From assembly GCF_024753285.1 (NCBI RefSeq), contig NZ_JANUGW010000002.1, positions 372,001 through 436,000 of the forward strand: DNA of 64,000 bases, read 5' to 3'. The notes beneath the pieces were generated by a model, which worked only from the letters and a program-made list of their open reading frames with translations, had not been told where the DNA came from and made no database searches. Every line of letters starts with the position of its first letter. Position 1 is the first letter of the stretch. The translations under genes were made by a program, and so were the position numbers. This stretch comes from Massilia pinisoli. GTDB taxonomy: Bacteria > Pseudomonadota > Gammaproteobacteria > Burkholderiales > Burkholderiaceae_D. Positions 1 to 9,600 of this stretch are shown here, piece after piece.

Positions 1-340
1 ACCCGCCGCGCGAGTGGCCGACCAGATGTACCGGACCGATGCCCAGCGCCGTGATGAACTCGGCGAGTTCAGCCACGTGCGTGCTCCAGCCGAACGCGCC
101 CGGTATCGACATGTCGTCGGCCGGCCAGTAGTGGCTCAGGCTCACCGACACGCACAGGAAGCGCTGCGACAGCACCTTCACCTGGCTGTTCCAGTACCGG
201 TAGTCGCACAGCGATCCGTGGACGAACAGCAGCGGTTCGCCGGCGCCGTGCGTCACATACGGCATGCGCACGCCGGAAGGCAGGGTGGCAAAGTACGTTT
301 CGGGACGGGCGAGGGCGTGTTGGTCGGTGCGTGCGTTCAT
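1..340 (-). CDS. Alpha/beta hydrolase, C-terminus cut by window edge
   Basis: Reading the minus strand from ATG at 340 gives an open frame that begins MNARTDQHALARPETYF and is still open at base 1. It contains a cap-strand segment PLLFVHGSLCDYRYW, an oxyanion-type HG motif, and further on the nucleophile elbow GHSRGG, the hallmark of alpha/beta hydrolases. The catalytic Asp and His lie outside the window, so the substrate cannot be judged. A good Shine-Dalgarno (AAAGGAG) precedes the ATG. It is divergent from the LysR gene, and the 89-base gap between them carries palindromes, so LysR control is a reasonable inference. No signal peptide is apparent, which suggests a cytoplasmic enzyme. Confidence 0.8.
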   Translation of the reverse strand, partial: MNARTDQHALARPETYFATLPSGVRMPYVTHGAGEPLLFVHGSLCDYRYWNSQVKVLSQRFLCVSVSLSHYWPADDMSIPGAFGWSTHVAELAEFITALGIGPVHLVGHSRGG

Positions 341-382
341 GGTTGGGCTCCTTTCCGCTACTATGCACCACACCTGGTCTCA

Positions 383-422
383 AGAAAATCGCATAATATT
401 GATCATATCAATCAGATTTTCT
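383..422. promoter_or_regulatory. Nested palindromes in the hydrolase/lysR divergent region, likely LysR operator
   Basis: A perfect 15-bp palindrome ATTGAT-CAT-ATCAAT lies at 398-412. It sits inside a wider inverted repeat, AGAAAATC (383-390) and GATTTTCT (415-422). The block is AT-rich in a GC-rich genome and lies just upstream of the lysR start at 430. LysR regulators typically bind interrupted dyads in such divergent gaps. The assignment to this LysR protein is inference. Confidence 0.5.
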
Positions 423-429
423 GAAGCTT

Positions 430-1281
430 ATGAAAGCACTCGATCTCGACGTCCTGAACATGATCGTGGCCGTGGCCGATACCGGCAACATCAGCCGCGC
501 GGCCGAAGTCGTGCACCGCTCACAATCGGCGGTGAGCATGCAGATCAAGACACTGGAGACGGCGCTCGGCAAACCGCTGTTCGTCCGGGGCGCCCGCAGC
601 GTGACGCCGACGCAGGATGGCGAAGTCCTGCTGACGTACGCCCGGCGCATGCTCGCGCTGCGCGACGAAGCGTGGGCAGCCGTCGTGCGGCCGGACATCA
701 CGGGGCGCGTCGTCATCGGCGTGCCCGACGACTACGCGTCGTCGCTGCTGCCCGCTATCCTCAAGAAGTTTTCGGCCACCTATCCCAAGGTCCAGATCCA
801 GGTCGTGGGCCTGCCCAGCGTGGCGCTCGCGCCGATGGTCAAGGACGGATCCGTCGACCTGGTGTGCGCGACGCGCGTGAAGGGCCTGTCGGGGGAGTTC
901 ATCCGCTTCGAACCGATGGTCTGGGCCGCGTCGCCCGGCGCCCGGGGCATCTGGAGCGAGCGGCCGTTGCCGATCGCCGTGTTCCTGCCCGGCAGCGTCG
1001 CGCGCGAGAACGCGATCCGCAGCCTCGAACGGGCGAAGATTCCCTACCGGACGTCGTACGAGAGCCCGAGCCTGATGGGCCTCATCAGCATGGTCGAAGC
1101 CGGGCTCGCGGTGGCGCCGCTCGCGCGTTGCGCCGTGCCGGCGCATTTCTCGCTGCTCGGCCAGGCGCAGGGCTTGCCGGAAATCGATCCGTTGGAGGTC
1201 GTCCTCGCGCGCAGTACGAAATCGAAGCGGCCGCCGTGCGATTTCCTCGCCGAGAAGATCATGTCGGAGCTGCGGCGCTGA
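430..1281 (+). CDS. LysR-family transcriptional regulator
   Basis: This 283-residue protein has the standard LysR layout: an N-terminal winged helix-turn-helix (about residues 4-62, with the typical stretch SRAAEVVHRSQSAVSMQIK) and a C-terminal periplasmic-binding-like effector domain from about residue 90 (beginning GRVVIGVPDDYASSLLP). The length is slightly short for the family (usually 290-310). The ATG at 430 starts directly before the helix-turn-helix, so little choice of start exists. It is divergent from the alpha/beta hydrolase, and the intervening DNA has a clear palindrome. The usual arrangement would make it the regulator of that hydrolase and of itself. The effector is not known. 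Confidence 0.9.
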   Translation: MKALDLDVLNMIVAVADTGNISRAAEVVHRSQSAVSMQIKTLETALGKPLFVRGARSVTPTQDGEVLLTYARRMLALRDEAWAAVVRPDITGRVVIGVPDDYASSLLPAILKKFSATYPKVQIQVVGLPSVALAPMVKDGSVDLVCATRVKGLSGEFIRFEPMVWAASPGARGIWSERPLPIAVFLPGSVARENAIRSLERAKIPYRTSYESPSLMGLISMVEAGLAVAPLARCAVPAHFSLLGQAQGLPEIDPLEVVLARSTKSKRPPCDFLAEKIMSELRR

Positions 1282-1304
1282 CCTGGCGGGGGCGGCAGGC
1301 GCGG

Positions 1305-1772
1305 TCAGATGCCCTGCAGATTGAGCGCGCGGACGGCACTGCGCAGTTGCGCGTGCAGGCGCGCCCGCTCGTCCGCGGAGAGGTCGGGGAACATCGCTTC
1401 CTCGACGTCGCGCACGACGCCGTCGCAGCGCTGCAGGCACGCCGTGCCTTCTTCCGTCAGGCGGATGTGGATGATGCGGCCGTGGTCCGGATCGGGACTG
1501 CGTTCGATCCAGCCCTTCGCTTCCATCGCCTTCACCATTTCGTTGGCGGACTGCGGCGACATCATCGTGCGCTCCGCCAGTTGGGCATTCGAGATCGTGC
1601 CCAGCGCGCGGAACACCGACAGCGCCGTGTAGTGCGACACGTTCATGCCCAGCGGCGCGAGGCCGTCGCGCAAGCGCCTGTTCAGCACGTGGTCGAGGCG
1701 GCCCACGATGTAGGCAAGGCCGCTGGGCGTCTTGTCCGCCCGGGAGGCGGAGGTGGGTTTTTTTGCTGGCAT
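1305..1772 (-). CDS. MarR-family regulator, probable hydroxycinnamate-responsive repressor
   Basis: The protein is about 155 residues when started at the ATG at 1772 (MPAKKPTSAS). An in-frame TTG at 1790 would add six residues but seems less likely. It has the MarR winged-helix core: ALGTISNAQLAERTMMSPQSANEMVKAMEAKG is the recognition region (kept here only as a landmark between about residues 62 and 94) and PDPDHGRIIHIRLTEEG is the wing. It is divergent from the hydroxycinnamoyl-CoA hydratase/lyase and feruloyl-CoA synthase genes. In several proteobacteria such operons are repressed by MarR proteins (FerR/CouR type) that are released by hydroxycinnamoyl-CoA thioesters. A perfect palindrome that fits a MarR site lies in the gap. 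The effector is inferred from context. Confidence 0.88.
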   Translation of the reverse strand: MPAKKPTSASRADKTPSGLAYIVGRLDHVLNRRLRDGLAPLGMNVSHYTALSVFRALGTISNAQLAERTMMSPQSANEMVKAMEAKGWIERSPDPDHGRIIHIRLTEEGTACLQRCDGVVRDVEEAMFPDLSADERARLHAQLRSAVRALNLQGI

Positions 1773-1783
1773 CGATATTTTTC

Positions 1784-1812
1784 TTGTCAAAGCATGAAGG
1801 CCGAATTAGTAT
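1784..1812 (+). promoter_or_regulatory. Sigma-70-like promoter of the hydroxycinnamate operon
   Basis: TTGTCA (1784-1789) and TAGTAT (1807-1812) are separated by 17 bases. The predicted start of transcription falls in or beside the palindrome at 1821-1837, an arrangement suited to simple repression. The assignment is made by eye from consensus similarity. Confidence 0.5.
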
Positions 1813-1820
1813 AAGTTGAA

Positions 1821-1837
1821 TATCAGGTTACCTGATA
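1821..1837. promoter_or_regulatory. MarR-type operator palindrome
   Basis: The sequence TATCAGG-TTA-CCTGATA is a perfect 17-bp inverted repeat between the divergent marR and hydratase/lyase genes, overlapping the likely transcription start. Size and symmetry match known MarR-family operators. Binding by the adjacent MarR protein is inferred. Confidence 0.7.
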
Positions 1838-1864
1838 CAGCCCGCACACATGAGGAGACATTGT

Positions 1865-2698
1865 ATGTCCAAATACGAAGGCCGTTGGCAGACGGTGAAG
1901 GTCGACGTCGACGGCGGTATCGGCTGGATCACGCTGAATCGTCCCGAAAAGCGCAATGCGATGAGCCCCACGCTGAACCGCGAGATGATCGCCGTGCTCG
2001 AGATGCTGGAACTGGACGACGACGCGCAGGTGGTGGTGCTGACGGGCGCGGGCGAATCCTGGAGCGCCGGCATGGACCTGAAGGAATACTTCCGCGAGAC
2101 GGACGGCAAGCCGGAAATCATGCAGGAGCGCATGCGCCGCGATTGCTCGCAGTGGCAGTGGAAACTGCTGCGCATGTACAGCAAGGCCACCATCGCGATG
2201 GTCAACGGCTGGTGCTTCGGCGGCGCGTTCTCGCCGCTCGTCGCCTGCGACCTCGCCATCGCGGCCGACGATGCCGTGTTCGGCCTGTCGGAAGTGAACT
2301 GGGGTATCCCGCCCGGCAACCTCGTGTCGAAGGCCGTGGCCGACACGATGGGGCACCGCCAGGCGCTGCACTACATCATGACGGGCGACACCTTCACCGG
2401 TAAGGAAGCGGCGGCGATGGGCCTCGTCAACAAGAGCGTGCCGAAGGCGGAGCTGCGCGACGCCGTGATCGCGCTGGCGGCCAAGCTGCTGGAAAAGAAC
2501 CCCGTCGTGCTGCGCCATGCGAAGATCGGTTTCAAGCGCTGCCGCGAGCTGACCTGGGAGCAGGGCGAAGACTATTTGTACGCGAAGACCGACCAGTCGA
2601 ATTACCGCGATCCGGAAAAAGGCCGCAAGGAAGGCCTCAAGCAGTTCCTGGACGATAAGACGATCAAGCCCGGCCTGCAGAGCTACAAGCGCGCCTGA
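1865..2698 (+). CDS. ech: p-Hydroxycinnamoyl-CoA hydratase/lyase (feruloyl-CoA to vanillin)
   Basis: This 277-residue crotonase-fold enzyme hydrates feruloyl-, caffeoyl- or coumaroyl-CoA and then splits off acetyl-CoA, giving the aromatic aldehyde. The start MSKYEGRWQTVKV closely resembles Pseudomonas HCHL. Counting from this Met, the residues known from that enzyme fall at the same numbers: Met70 and Tyr75 near the CoA pocket, Ser123, catalytic Glu143 (in GLSEVNWG) and Tyr239 (in DYLYAK). An upstream in-frame ATG at 1850 overlaps the GAGGAG ribosome site, so 1865 is preferred. The feruloyl-CoA synthase follows 45 bases downstream. A vanillin dehydrogenase is expected for the next step but is not in this window. 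Confidence 0.96.
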   Translation: MSKYEGRWQTVKVDVDGGIGWITLNRPEKRNAMSPTLNREMIAVLEMLELDDDAQVVVLTGAGESWSAGMDLKEYFRETDGKPEIMQERMRRDCSQWQWKLLRMYSKATIAMVNGWCFGGAFSPLVACDLAIAADDAVFGLSEVNWGIPPGNLVSKAVADTMGHRQALHYIMTGDTFTGKEAAAMGLVNKSVPKAELRDAVIALAAKLLEKNPVVLRHAKIGFKRCRELTWEQGEDYLYAKTDQSNYRDPEKGRKEGLKQFLDDKTIKPGLQSYKRA

Positions 2699-2743
2699 GA
2701 CGCGCCCGCACGTCTCGGTCAGAGCCGATCAAGGAGACCTCCG

Positions 2744-4630
2744 ATGTTGGAAACCGATTTGCCGATCGCCGGGCAGGGCCGCCCGGACCGGCCCGCGTCG
2801 CGCTGCCGCCCCGTCCACCTCGGCCATCCGGAGATCCGCGCCTGGCGCGAGGGCGACGTCTGGCACGTCGACGCCGTCACCCCGCTGGCAGCGGCGCCGC
2901 GGCGCTGGACCGACCCGCTCGTGCGCTGGGCCGCCGCGCATCCCGAGCGCACGCTCGTCGCGCGGCGCGGCCCGGATGGCGCCTGGATCCGCATCGGCTA
3001 TGCCGACATGCTGCACCGCGCGCGCCGCATCGGCCAGGCGCTGCGCGACCGCGGGCTGTCGGCCGAGCGGCCGCTGGCGATCCTGTCCGGGAATGACCTG
3101 GAACATTTTCAGCTGGCGCTGGGCGCCGCCTACGCCGGGATTCCCTACGCGCCGATCTCGCCCGCGTACTCGCTGGTCGCCGCGGACGACGGCAGGCTGC
3201 GCGACCTCATCGCGCAACTGACGCCGGGCGCCGTGTACGCGGCGGACGGCGCCTCGTTCGCGCGGGCGCTGCATGCGGTGCTCCCCGAGGATGTGGAGCT
3301 GATCCTGGGCGAGGGCGTCCATGCGGCCCGCGCGGCGACCCGCTTCGGCGACTTGCTCGACACGGCGGTCACCGACGTCGATGCGGCCAATGACGCCGTC
3401 GGCGCGGACACGATCCTGAAATTCCTGTTCACGTCCGGCTCGACGAAACAGCCGAAGGCGGTGGTCACGACCCACGGCATGCTGGCCCATAACCAGCAGA
3501 TGCTGCTGCAGACCTTTCCGTTCTTCGGCGAGACGCCGCCCGTGCTCGTCGACTGGCTGCCGTGGAACCACTGCTTCGGCGGCAGCCACAACGTCGGCAT
3601 CGCGTTGTACAACGGCGGCACGCTGTACCTGGACGACGGCAAGCCGACGCCGGCGGAGTTCGCGCGCACGCTGGACAACCTGCGCGAGATCGCGCCCACC
3701 GTCTACTTCAACGTGCCGAAGGGCTTCGAGATGCTGACGGAGGCGCTCGAGCGCGACGCCGCCCTGCGCGCGACCTTCTTCTCGCGCGTGAAGCTGTTCC
3801 TGTGCGCGGGCGCCGGGTTGTCGCAGGTGGCGTGGGACCGGCTCGATGCCGTCGCGCGCGCGCACTGCGGCGAATCGATCCGCATCATGACGGGCCTCGG
3901 CATGACGGAGACGTCGCCGTCGAGCACGTTCGGCACCGGCGACATCGCGCAGGCGGGCTATGTCGGGGTGCCGGCGCCGGGCTGCCGCGTGAAGCTGGTG
4001 CCCGTGGACACCAAGTTCGAAGCGCGCTTCGCCGGTCCGCACGTGATGCCGGGCTACTGGCGCGCCCCGGACCTGACGGCGGCAGCGTTCGACGAGGACG
4101 GCTACTACCGCACGGGCGACGCGCTGCGTTTCTACGATGCGGCCCGGCCGGAGCTCGGGTTCGTGTTCGACGGCCGCATCGCCGAGGACTTCAAGCTGTC
4201 GTCCGGCACGTTCGTCAGCGTGGGGCCGATGCGCGCGCGCGCCATCGCGCTGGGCGCGCCGTACGTGATGGATGCCGTCGTCACGGGCCTGAATCGCGAG
4301 ACGGTCGGCCTGCTCGTCTTCCCCCGCATGGAGCATTGCCGCGCACTGGCGGACCTGTCGGCCGATGCGGATGCCGCGCAGGTATTGGCCAGCCCTCCCG
4401 TGCGCGCCATGTTCGCGCACCTGCTGGCCGACCTGAACGCCGGCGCGAGCGGCTCATCGACCCGCATCGAACGCCTGCTGCCGCTGGCGGTGCCGCCGTC
4501 GATCGACCAGCGCGAGCTGACGGACAAGGGCTCGATCAACCAGGCGGCCGTGCTGGCGCACCGCGCCGCGCTCGTCGACGACCTGTACGCGGACCGTGTG
4601 CCGCTTGCCGTGCGGGCCGGCGCGCGTTGA
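2744..4630 (+). CDS. fcs: Feruloyl-CoA synthase (acyl-CoA ligase, ANL superfamily)
   Basis: This 628-residue adenylate-forming enzyme activates ferulate and related hydroxycinnamates to CoA thioesters using ATP. The phosphate-binding motif FTSGSTKQPKAV is near residues 228-240, with LPWNHCFGG about residue 275 and a GLGMTETSPS adenylate-binding stretch near residue 390. The length matches the long feruloyl-CoA synthases rather than generic acyl-CoA ligases. YYRTGDALRF and DGRIAEDFKLSSG represent the hinge and C-terminal motifs. An AAGGAG ribosome site precedes the ATG. The gene lies between the hydratase/lyase and the secreted esterase in one operon, and this context supports ferulate as substrate. 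Confidence 0.93.
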   Translation: MLETDLPIAGQGRPDRPASRCRPVHLGHPEIRAWREGDVWHVDAVTPLAAAPRRWTDPLVRWAAAHPERTLVARRGPDGAWIRIGYADMLHRARRIGQALRDRGLSAERPLAILSGNDLEHFQLALGAAYAGIPYAPISPAYSLVAADDGRLRDLIAQLTPGAVYAADGASFARALHAVLPEDVELILGEGVHAARAATRFGDLLDTAVTDVDAANDAVGADTILKFLFTSGSTKQPKAVVTTHGMLAHNQQMLLQTFPFFGETPPVLVDWLPWNHCFGGSHNVGIALYNGGTLYLDDGKPTPAEFARTLDNLREIAPTVYFNVPKGFEMLTEALERDAALRATFFSRVKLFLCAGAGLSQVAWDRLDAVARAHCGESIRIMTGLGMTETSPSSTFGTGDIAQAGYVGVPAPGCRVKLVPVDTKFEARFAGPHVMPGYWRAPDLTAAAFDEDGYYRTGDALRFYDAARPELGFVFDGRIAEDFKLSSGTFVSVGPMRARAIALGAPYVMDAVVTGLNRETVGLLVFPRMEHCRALADLSADADAAQVLASPPVRAMFAHLLADLNAGASGSSTRIERLLPLAVPPSIDQRELTDKGSINQAAVLAHRAALVDDLYADRVPLAVRAGAR

Positions 4631-4650
4631 TCTCTCACCAGGAAACCACG

Positions 4651-6342
4651 ATGAATTCACGACAGGCGATGGCCGTGCTGGCCGTCCTCACCATGGCCGG
4701 CTGCGGCACGACCAACGTCGGCGTGCACGACCCGGCGCTGCCGCAACTGGCGCAGGCCACCGGCGCCGGCTTGACCGCATGCGCCGAACTGGCGACCCGC
4801 ATCGCCTATCCCGACACGACGATCACGGCCGCGAATGCCGTCGCGGCCGGCGTGCTCACGGTGGACGGCAAGCCGCTGCCGGCCCATTGCCAGGTGCGCG
4901 GCGAGATGCTGCGCCGCACGGGCGTCGACGGCAAGCCCTATGCCATCGGCTTCGAACTGCGCCTGCCCGTCGCGTGGAACGGCCGCTTCTTTTACCAGGC
5001 CAACGGCGGCGCCGACGGCAGCATCGAGACGGCGACGGGCCCCGTGGGCGGCGGCGGTGCGCTCGACAATGCACTGAACCAGGGCTTCGCCGTCCTCAGT
5101 TCGGACGCGGGCCACCGCGGGCCCTCGCTGGACTTCGGCCTCGATCCGCAGGCCCGGCTCGACTACGGCTACCAGGCCGTCGGCAAATTGACGCCGATGG
5201 CGAAGGCCGCCATCCGCACCGCCTATGGCAAGGCACCGGACCGCTCGTACATCGGCGGCTGCTCGAACGGCGGACGCCACACGATGGTCGCGGCGGCGCG
5301 CTACGCCGACCAGTACGACGGCTTCCTCGTCGGCGACCCGGGCTTCCGCCTGCCGCTGGCCGCCATCGCCGACATCGCGGGCGGTAAGACCTACGCCGCG
5401 CTGGCCAGCACGCCCGGCGACCTCGGCTCCGCCTTCACGCAGGCCGAGCGCACGCTCGTGGCGAACGCCGTGCTCGCGCGCTGCGATGCGCTGGACGGCG
5501 CCAGGGATGGCCTCGTGCAGGACACGACGGCGTGCCAGGCCGCCTTCGACCTCGCCCGCGACGTGCCCACGTGCGCGGGCGCGCGCGACGGGACGTGCCT
5601 GAGCGCCGCGCAGAAGCGTGCCGTCGCCGGGCTGTTCGCCGGCGCGAAGACGGAGACGGGCGCTAAGATCTATGCCAGCTTTCCGTGGGACGCGGGTATC
5701 GCGGCGGGCGGCTGGGCGGGCTGGAAATTCGGCGTGCCGTTGACGCTCGACGCCGCTGCGGTCGGCCTGATCTGGTCCGTACCGCCCGAGAACCCGGCCA
5801 CGTTCGACAGCCGCACGTTCGCGCTGAACGGCAACCTGGACACGATGCTGGCTCGCGTGGGCGCGACCGACGCGACCTATCGCGAATCCGCGCTGTCGTT
5901 CATGTTGCCGCCGGACCCGTCGAACCTGGCGACCCTGAAGCACCGCGGCGCCAAGATGCTCGTCTACCACGGCACGAGCGACCCGATCTTTTCCAGCGAC
6001 GACACGACGGCCTGGTACGAAGCGCTGCGTGCGGCGAACGGGGGCGATGCATCGGATTTCGCGCGCTTCTTCCGCATCCCGGGCATGAACCACTGCGCGG
6101 GCGGGCCGGCCACCGACCAGTTCGATGCGCTGACGCCGCTCGTGAACTGGGTCGAGAAGGGCCAGGCACCGGACGCGCTGCAGGCCAGCGCACGCGGTGC
6201 CGGCAATGCGGGCGGCGCGAACGGGGACGTGCCCGCGTCGTGGTCGGCGGCGCGCACGCGGCCGTTGTGCGCGTATCCGAAAGTGGCGACCTACGACGGA
6301 TCCGGCGACGTGGAGCAGGCTGCGAGCTTCACCTGCCGGTGA
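4651..6342 (+). CDS. Tannase/feruloyl-esterase family lipoprotein
   Basis: This 563-residue member of the tannase/feruloyl esterase family (PF07519) should hydrolyse ester bonds of ferulate, gallate or related phenolics outside the cytoplasm. The N-terminus MNSRQAMAVLAVLTMAGC is a lipoprotein signal with lipid-attachment Cys18. The family CS-D-HC triad is visible: Cys204-Ser205 in GGCSNGGRH, Asp444 in HGTSDPIF, and His481-Cys482 in GMNHCAGG. The two cysteines are expected to form the disulfide that joins Ser and His. Starting the frame at 4651 gives the signal peptide; the longer open frame upstream only overlaps the synthase. Its place behind ech and fcs suggests it supplies free hydroxycinnamate to the pathway. 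Confidence 0.92.
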   Translation: MNSRQAMAVLAVLTMAGCGTTNVGVHDPALPQLAQATGAGLTACAELATRIAYPDTTITAANAVAAGVLTVDGKPLPAHCQVRGEMLRRTGVDGKPYAIGFELRLPVAWNGRFFYQANGGADGSIETATGPVGGGGALDNALNQGFAVLSSDAGHRGPSLDFGLDPQARLDYGYQAVGKLTPMAKAAIRTAYGKAPDRSYIGGCSNGGRHTMVAAARYADQYDGFLVGDPGFRLPLAAIADIAGGKTYAALASTPGDLGSAFTQAERTLVANAVLARCDALDGARDGLVQDTTACQAAFDLARDVPTCAGARDGTCLSAAQKRAVAGLFAGAKTETGAKIYASFPWDAGIAAGGWAGWKFGVPLTLDAAAVGLIWSVPPENPATFDSRTFALNGNLDTMLARVGATDATYRESALSFMLPPDPSNLATLKHRGAKMLVYHGTSDPIFSSDDTTAWYEALRAANGGDASDFARFFRIPGMNHCAGGPATDQFDALTPLVNWVEKGQAPDALQASARGAGNAGGANGDVPASWSAARTRPLCAYPKVATYDGSGDVEQAASFTCR

Positions 6343-6438
6343 CGACCACCGGTTGCGCACATCCGTGGCGGCGGTGCGACATCGACGCGACAAATGATGC
6401 GAACGGCCACGTTGGCCTCTGGCGAGCACAGCCGCCCG

Positions 6439-6447
6439 TGATATGAT
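6439..6447 (+). promoter_or_regulatory. Possible extended -10 element upstream of the NRPS-PKS gene
   Basis: TGATATGAT at 6439-6447 resembles an extended -10 box (TGn-TATGAT), but no convincing -35 is seen at the right spacing. It would leave a leader of about 170 bases before the ATG at 6627. No other structure was recognised in the 284-base gap between the esterase gene and the NRPS-PKS gene. Confidence 0.3.
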
Positions 6448-6626
6448 GCCCGCCATCCACGGGCCGTGCTCTGGCGCACTGTCCGCAGCGTAGTGAAAGC
6501 GGCATTCTTGCCCCGTTTCGATCAGCCGCCCCACATCTCTTCTCACCACTCCACCGATTCTTTGGCAGCGATGTCGTCCCGGTACAGCGGAACGCTGGCG
6601 GGCGCGCACGGCTGCGACGCACAACC

Positions 6627-9600
6627 ATGCACAACGCTCCCTCATCGAACAACGGGCCGGCCGGCCCTGCCTCCACCATGCTGTCGCGCGGCCAGCGCGC
6701 CATGTGGTTCCTGTGGAATCTGAATCCCCGGGGAGCGGAATACGGCCTGCCGATGGCGTGGACGATCAGGGACGCGCTCGACGTCGACGCCTTGCGCGCC
6801 GCGTTGCAGGGCCTCGTCGATCGCCACCCCGTGTTGCGCACGACGTATGCGGCGCCTGCGGGCGAGCCGGTGCAGGTGGTCCATGCGGCGGCGCCGGTCG
6901 CGTTCGACCATGTGGACGCGGCCGGCTGGGACGCGCCCCGGCTGCATGCGCGGCTGACGCAGGCGGCCGAGGCGCCGTTCGACCTGGAGCACGGCCCCGT
7001 ATTTCGCACCCACCTGTTCGCCCGCGGCCGTGACGAGCACGTGCTGCTGTTGAACTGCCACCACATCGCCGGCGATACCTGGTCGCTGATCGTCATGATG
7101 GAGGAACTGGGCGTGCTGTACCGGGCCAGGCTGGCCGGGCAGGCGGCCCAGCTGCCGTGGCCGGGCAGCCTGCCGTTCGAGGCCTATGTCGACTGGCAGC
7201 AGCGCTTGCTCGAGTCGCCGCGCGGGGAAGGGCATTGGTCGTACTGGCGTGAGCAACTGACGGCGCCTCCCACCCTCGGCCTGCCCACCGATCGGCCGCG
7301 TGCGCCCGTGCAGCGCCATGCCGGCGCCGGCCAGCCGTTCACCCTCGATGCCGAACTCACCGCGCGGGTGCGCGCGCTGGCGCGCGAGGAAGGCGTGACG
7401 TTCTATACCGTGCTGCTGGCGGCGTTCTACGTCATGCTGTATCGCTATACCGGCCAGGACGACCTGGTGGTCGGTTCGCCACGCTTCGGACGCCCGCCGG
7501 AAGGTTTTGAGCGCACCGTCGGCTACTTCGCGAGCCCGTGCGCGCTGCGCGTCCAGGTGGACGGCGCGGCGAGCTTCGGCACCTTCCTGCGACAGGTGCG
7601 GGAAGTCCTCGTCGGCGCCAAGGAGCATCAGGACTTTCCGTTCCCGTTGATCGTCGAGCGCCTGGGCCTGCCCCGCGATCCGAGCCGCGGCCCCGTGTTC
7701 CAGGTCGCGTTCACCTATCAAAAAGCGCAGCTGCCCCACATGCAGGGCGTGGCTGCGGCGCGCATGGGCGTCGGCGGCGTGCGGCTCGACCTGTCCGGAC
7801 TGGCGCTCGAGTCGTATCCGCTGGAACAGCGCACCGTCAAGTTCGACCTCGACCTGGTGGTGGAGGAGGTCGACGGCTGCCTGCGCGGCGTATGCTGGTA
7901 CGACACCGATCTGTGGAACCACGACAGCATCGCCTACCTGGTCGGCCATTACCAGGCGTTGTTGCAGCAAGCCGTGCGCGACCCCGCACTGGCGGTGAAC
8001 CACGTGCCCATGCTGACGCCTCCCGAGCGGGCGGCGATGGCGGCGTGGAACGCCACGGACGCCGATTTTCCGCAAGCGTGCGCCTACCGCCTGTTCGAGC
8101 GCCACGCCGCGAGCGCGCCATCGGCGCCGGCGCTCGACGTCGATGGCGGCACGCTGACCTACGATGCGCTGAACCGGCGCGCGAACCGGCTCGCGCATTA
8201 CCTGCGCAGGCTGGGCCTGCGGCGTGGACAGGTGGCCGGCGTGAGCGTCGAACGCGGACGGCCCGAACTCGTCGTCGCGGTGCTGGCCGTCATGAAGGCG
8301 GGAGGCGTCTATCTGCCCCTCGATCCGGATTATCCGCAGGATCGCCTGGCCTATATGCTGGAGGACGCGGACGTGCAGTTCCTGCTGACGCACGCGGCGG
8401 CAGTGGACCGCTTGCCGGCGGGCGCTGCGCGCCGCGTGTTGCTCGATACCGACTGGGACGGCAGCGTGCAGGACGCGGATACGAACCTGCCGGACAGCCC
8501 GGGACCGCACGACCTGGCCTACGTCATCTATACGTCGGGCTCGACGGGCCGTCCCAAGGGCGTGCAACTGGAACACCGGGGCCTGACCAATATGGCGCAC
8601 CTGAAGCGTGGCGCGTTCCAGGTCGACCCGGCCAGCCGCATGCTGCTGTTCGCGTCGTCGAGCTTCGACGCGTCGATTTCCGAAATCTTCACCACCCTGG
8701 CTGCCGGCGCCTGCCTGTGCCTCGCGCCGAAGATGGCGCTGATCCCCGGTTCGGCCCTCGTCGATACCCTGCGGCGCCATGCCGTCACGGTCGTCACGTT
8801 GCCGCCTTCCGTGCTCGCGCTGTTGCGGCCGGACGATGTGCCGGCATTGAAGACCGTGATCACCGCGGGTGAAGCGTGCAGCCTGGAACTGGCGCGGCGC
8901 TGGAGCGGCAAGGTGCGCATGTTGAACGCCTATGGCCCGACCGAGGCGACCGTGTGCACGACGATGGCCGTGCTGCACCCCGACCTGGAACGGGTCAGCA
9001 TCGGCGGCCCCATTTCCAATATGCGCGTGCACGTGCTGGATGCGCGGCTGCAGCCGGTGCCGGTGGGCGTGCCCGGAGAATTGCATATCGCCGGCATCGG
9101 CCTGGCGCGCGGGTATCTCGGCCGTCCCGACCTCACCGCCGAGCGCTTCATTCCGAACCCGTTCGGCGCGCCCGGCGAGCGCATGTACAAGAGCGGGGAC
9201 CTCGTGCGCCACCTGCCCGACGGCAGCCTCGAATTCCTGGGACGTCTCGACCACCAGGTCAAGATCCGCGGCTTCCGCATCGAGCTGGGCGAAGTCGACG
9301 CCATCCTCGCCAGCCATCCGGACGTGCGCGAAACGCTGGTGCTGGCGCGCGACGATGGTGGCGTCCAGTCCATCGTGGCTTACGCCATCGCGCACGAAGG
9401 CGCGGCACTCAGTGCGGCGGACTTGCGCGCACATGCGCAAGGCAAGCTGCCCGACTTCATGGTGCCTGCCAGCGTGACGATGCTGGACGCGTGGCCCACC
9501 ACGCCCAACGGCAAGATCGACCGCAACGCCTTGCCGGCGCCCGGCGCCCGGCGCGACGGCGCCGCGGGCCAGGCGCCGCGCAACCCGTTGGAGCGGCAGA

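Noticed and set aside
264..1814. 516-codon plus-strand frame across lysR and marR
   Set aside because: Overlaps two genes with clear LysR and MarR domains; composition is that of a shadow frame.
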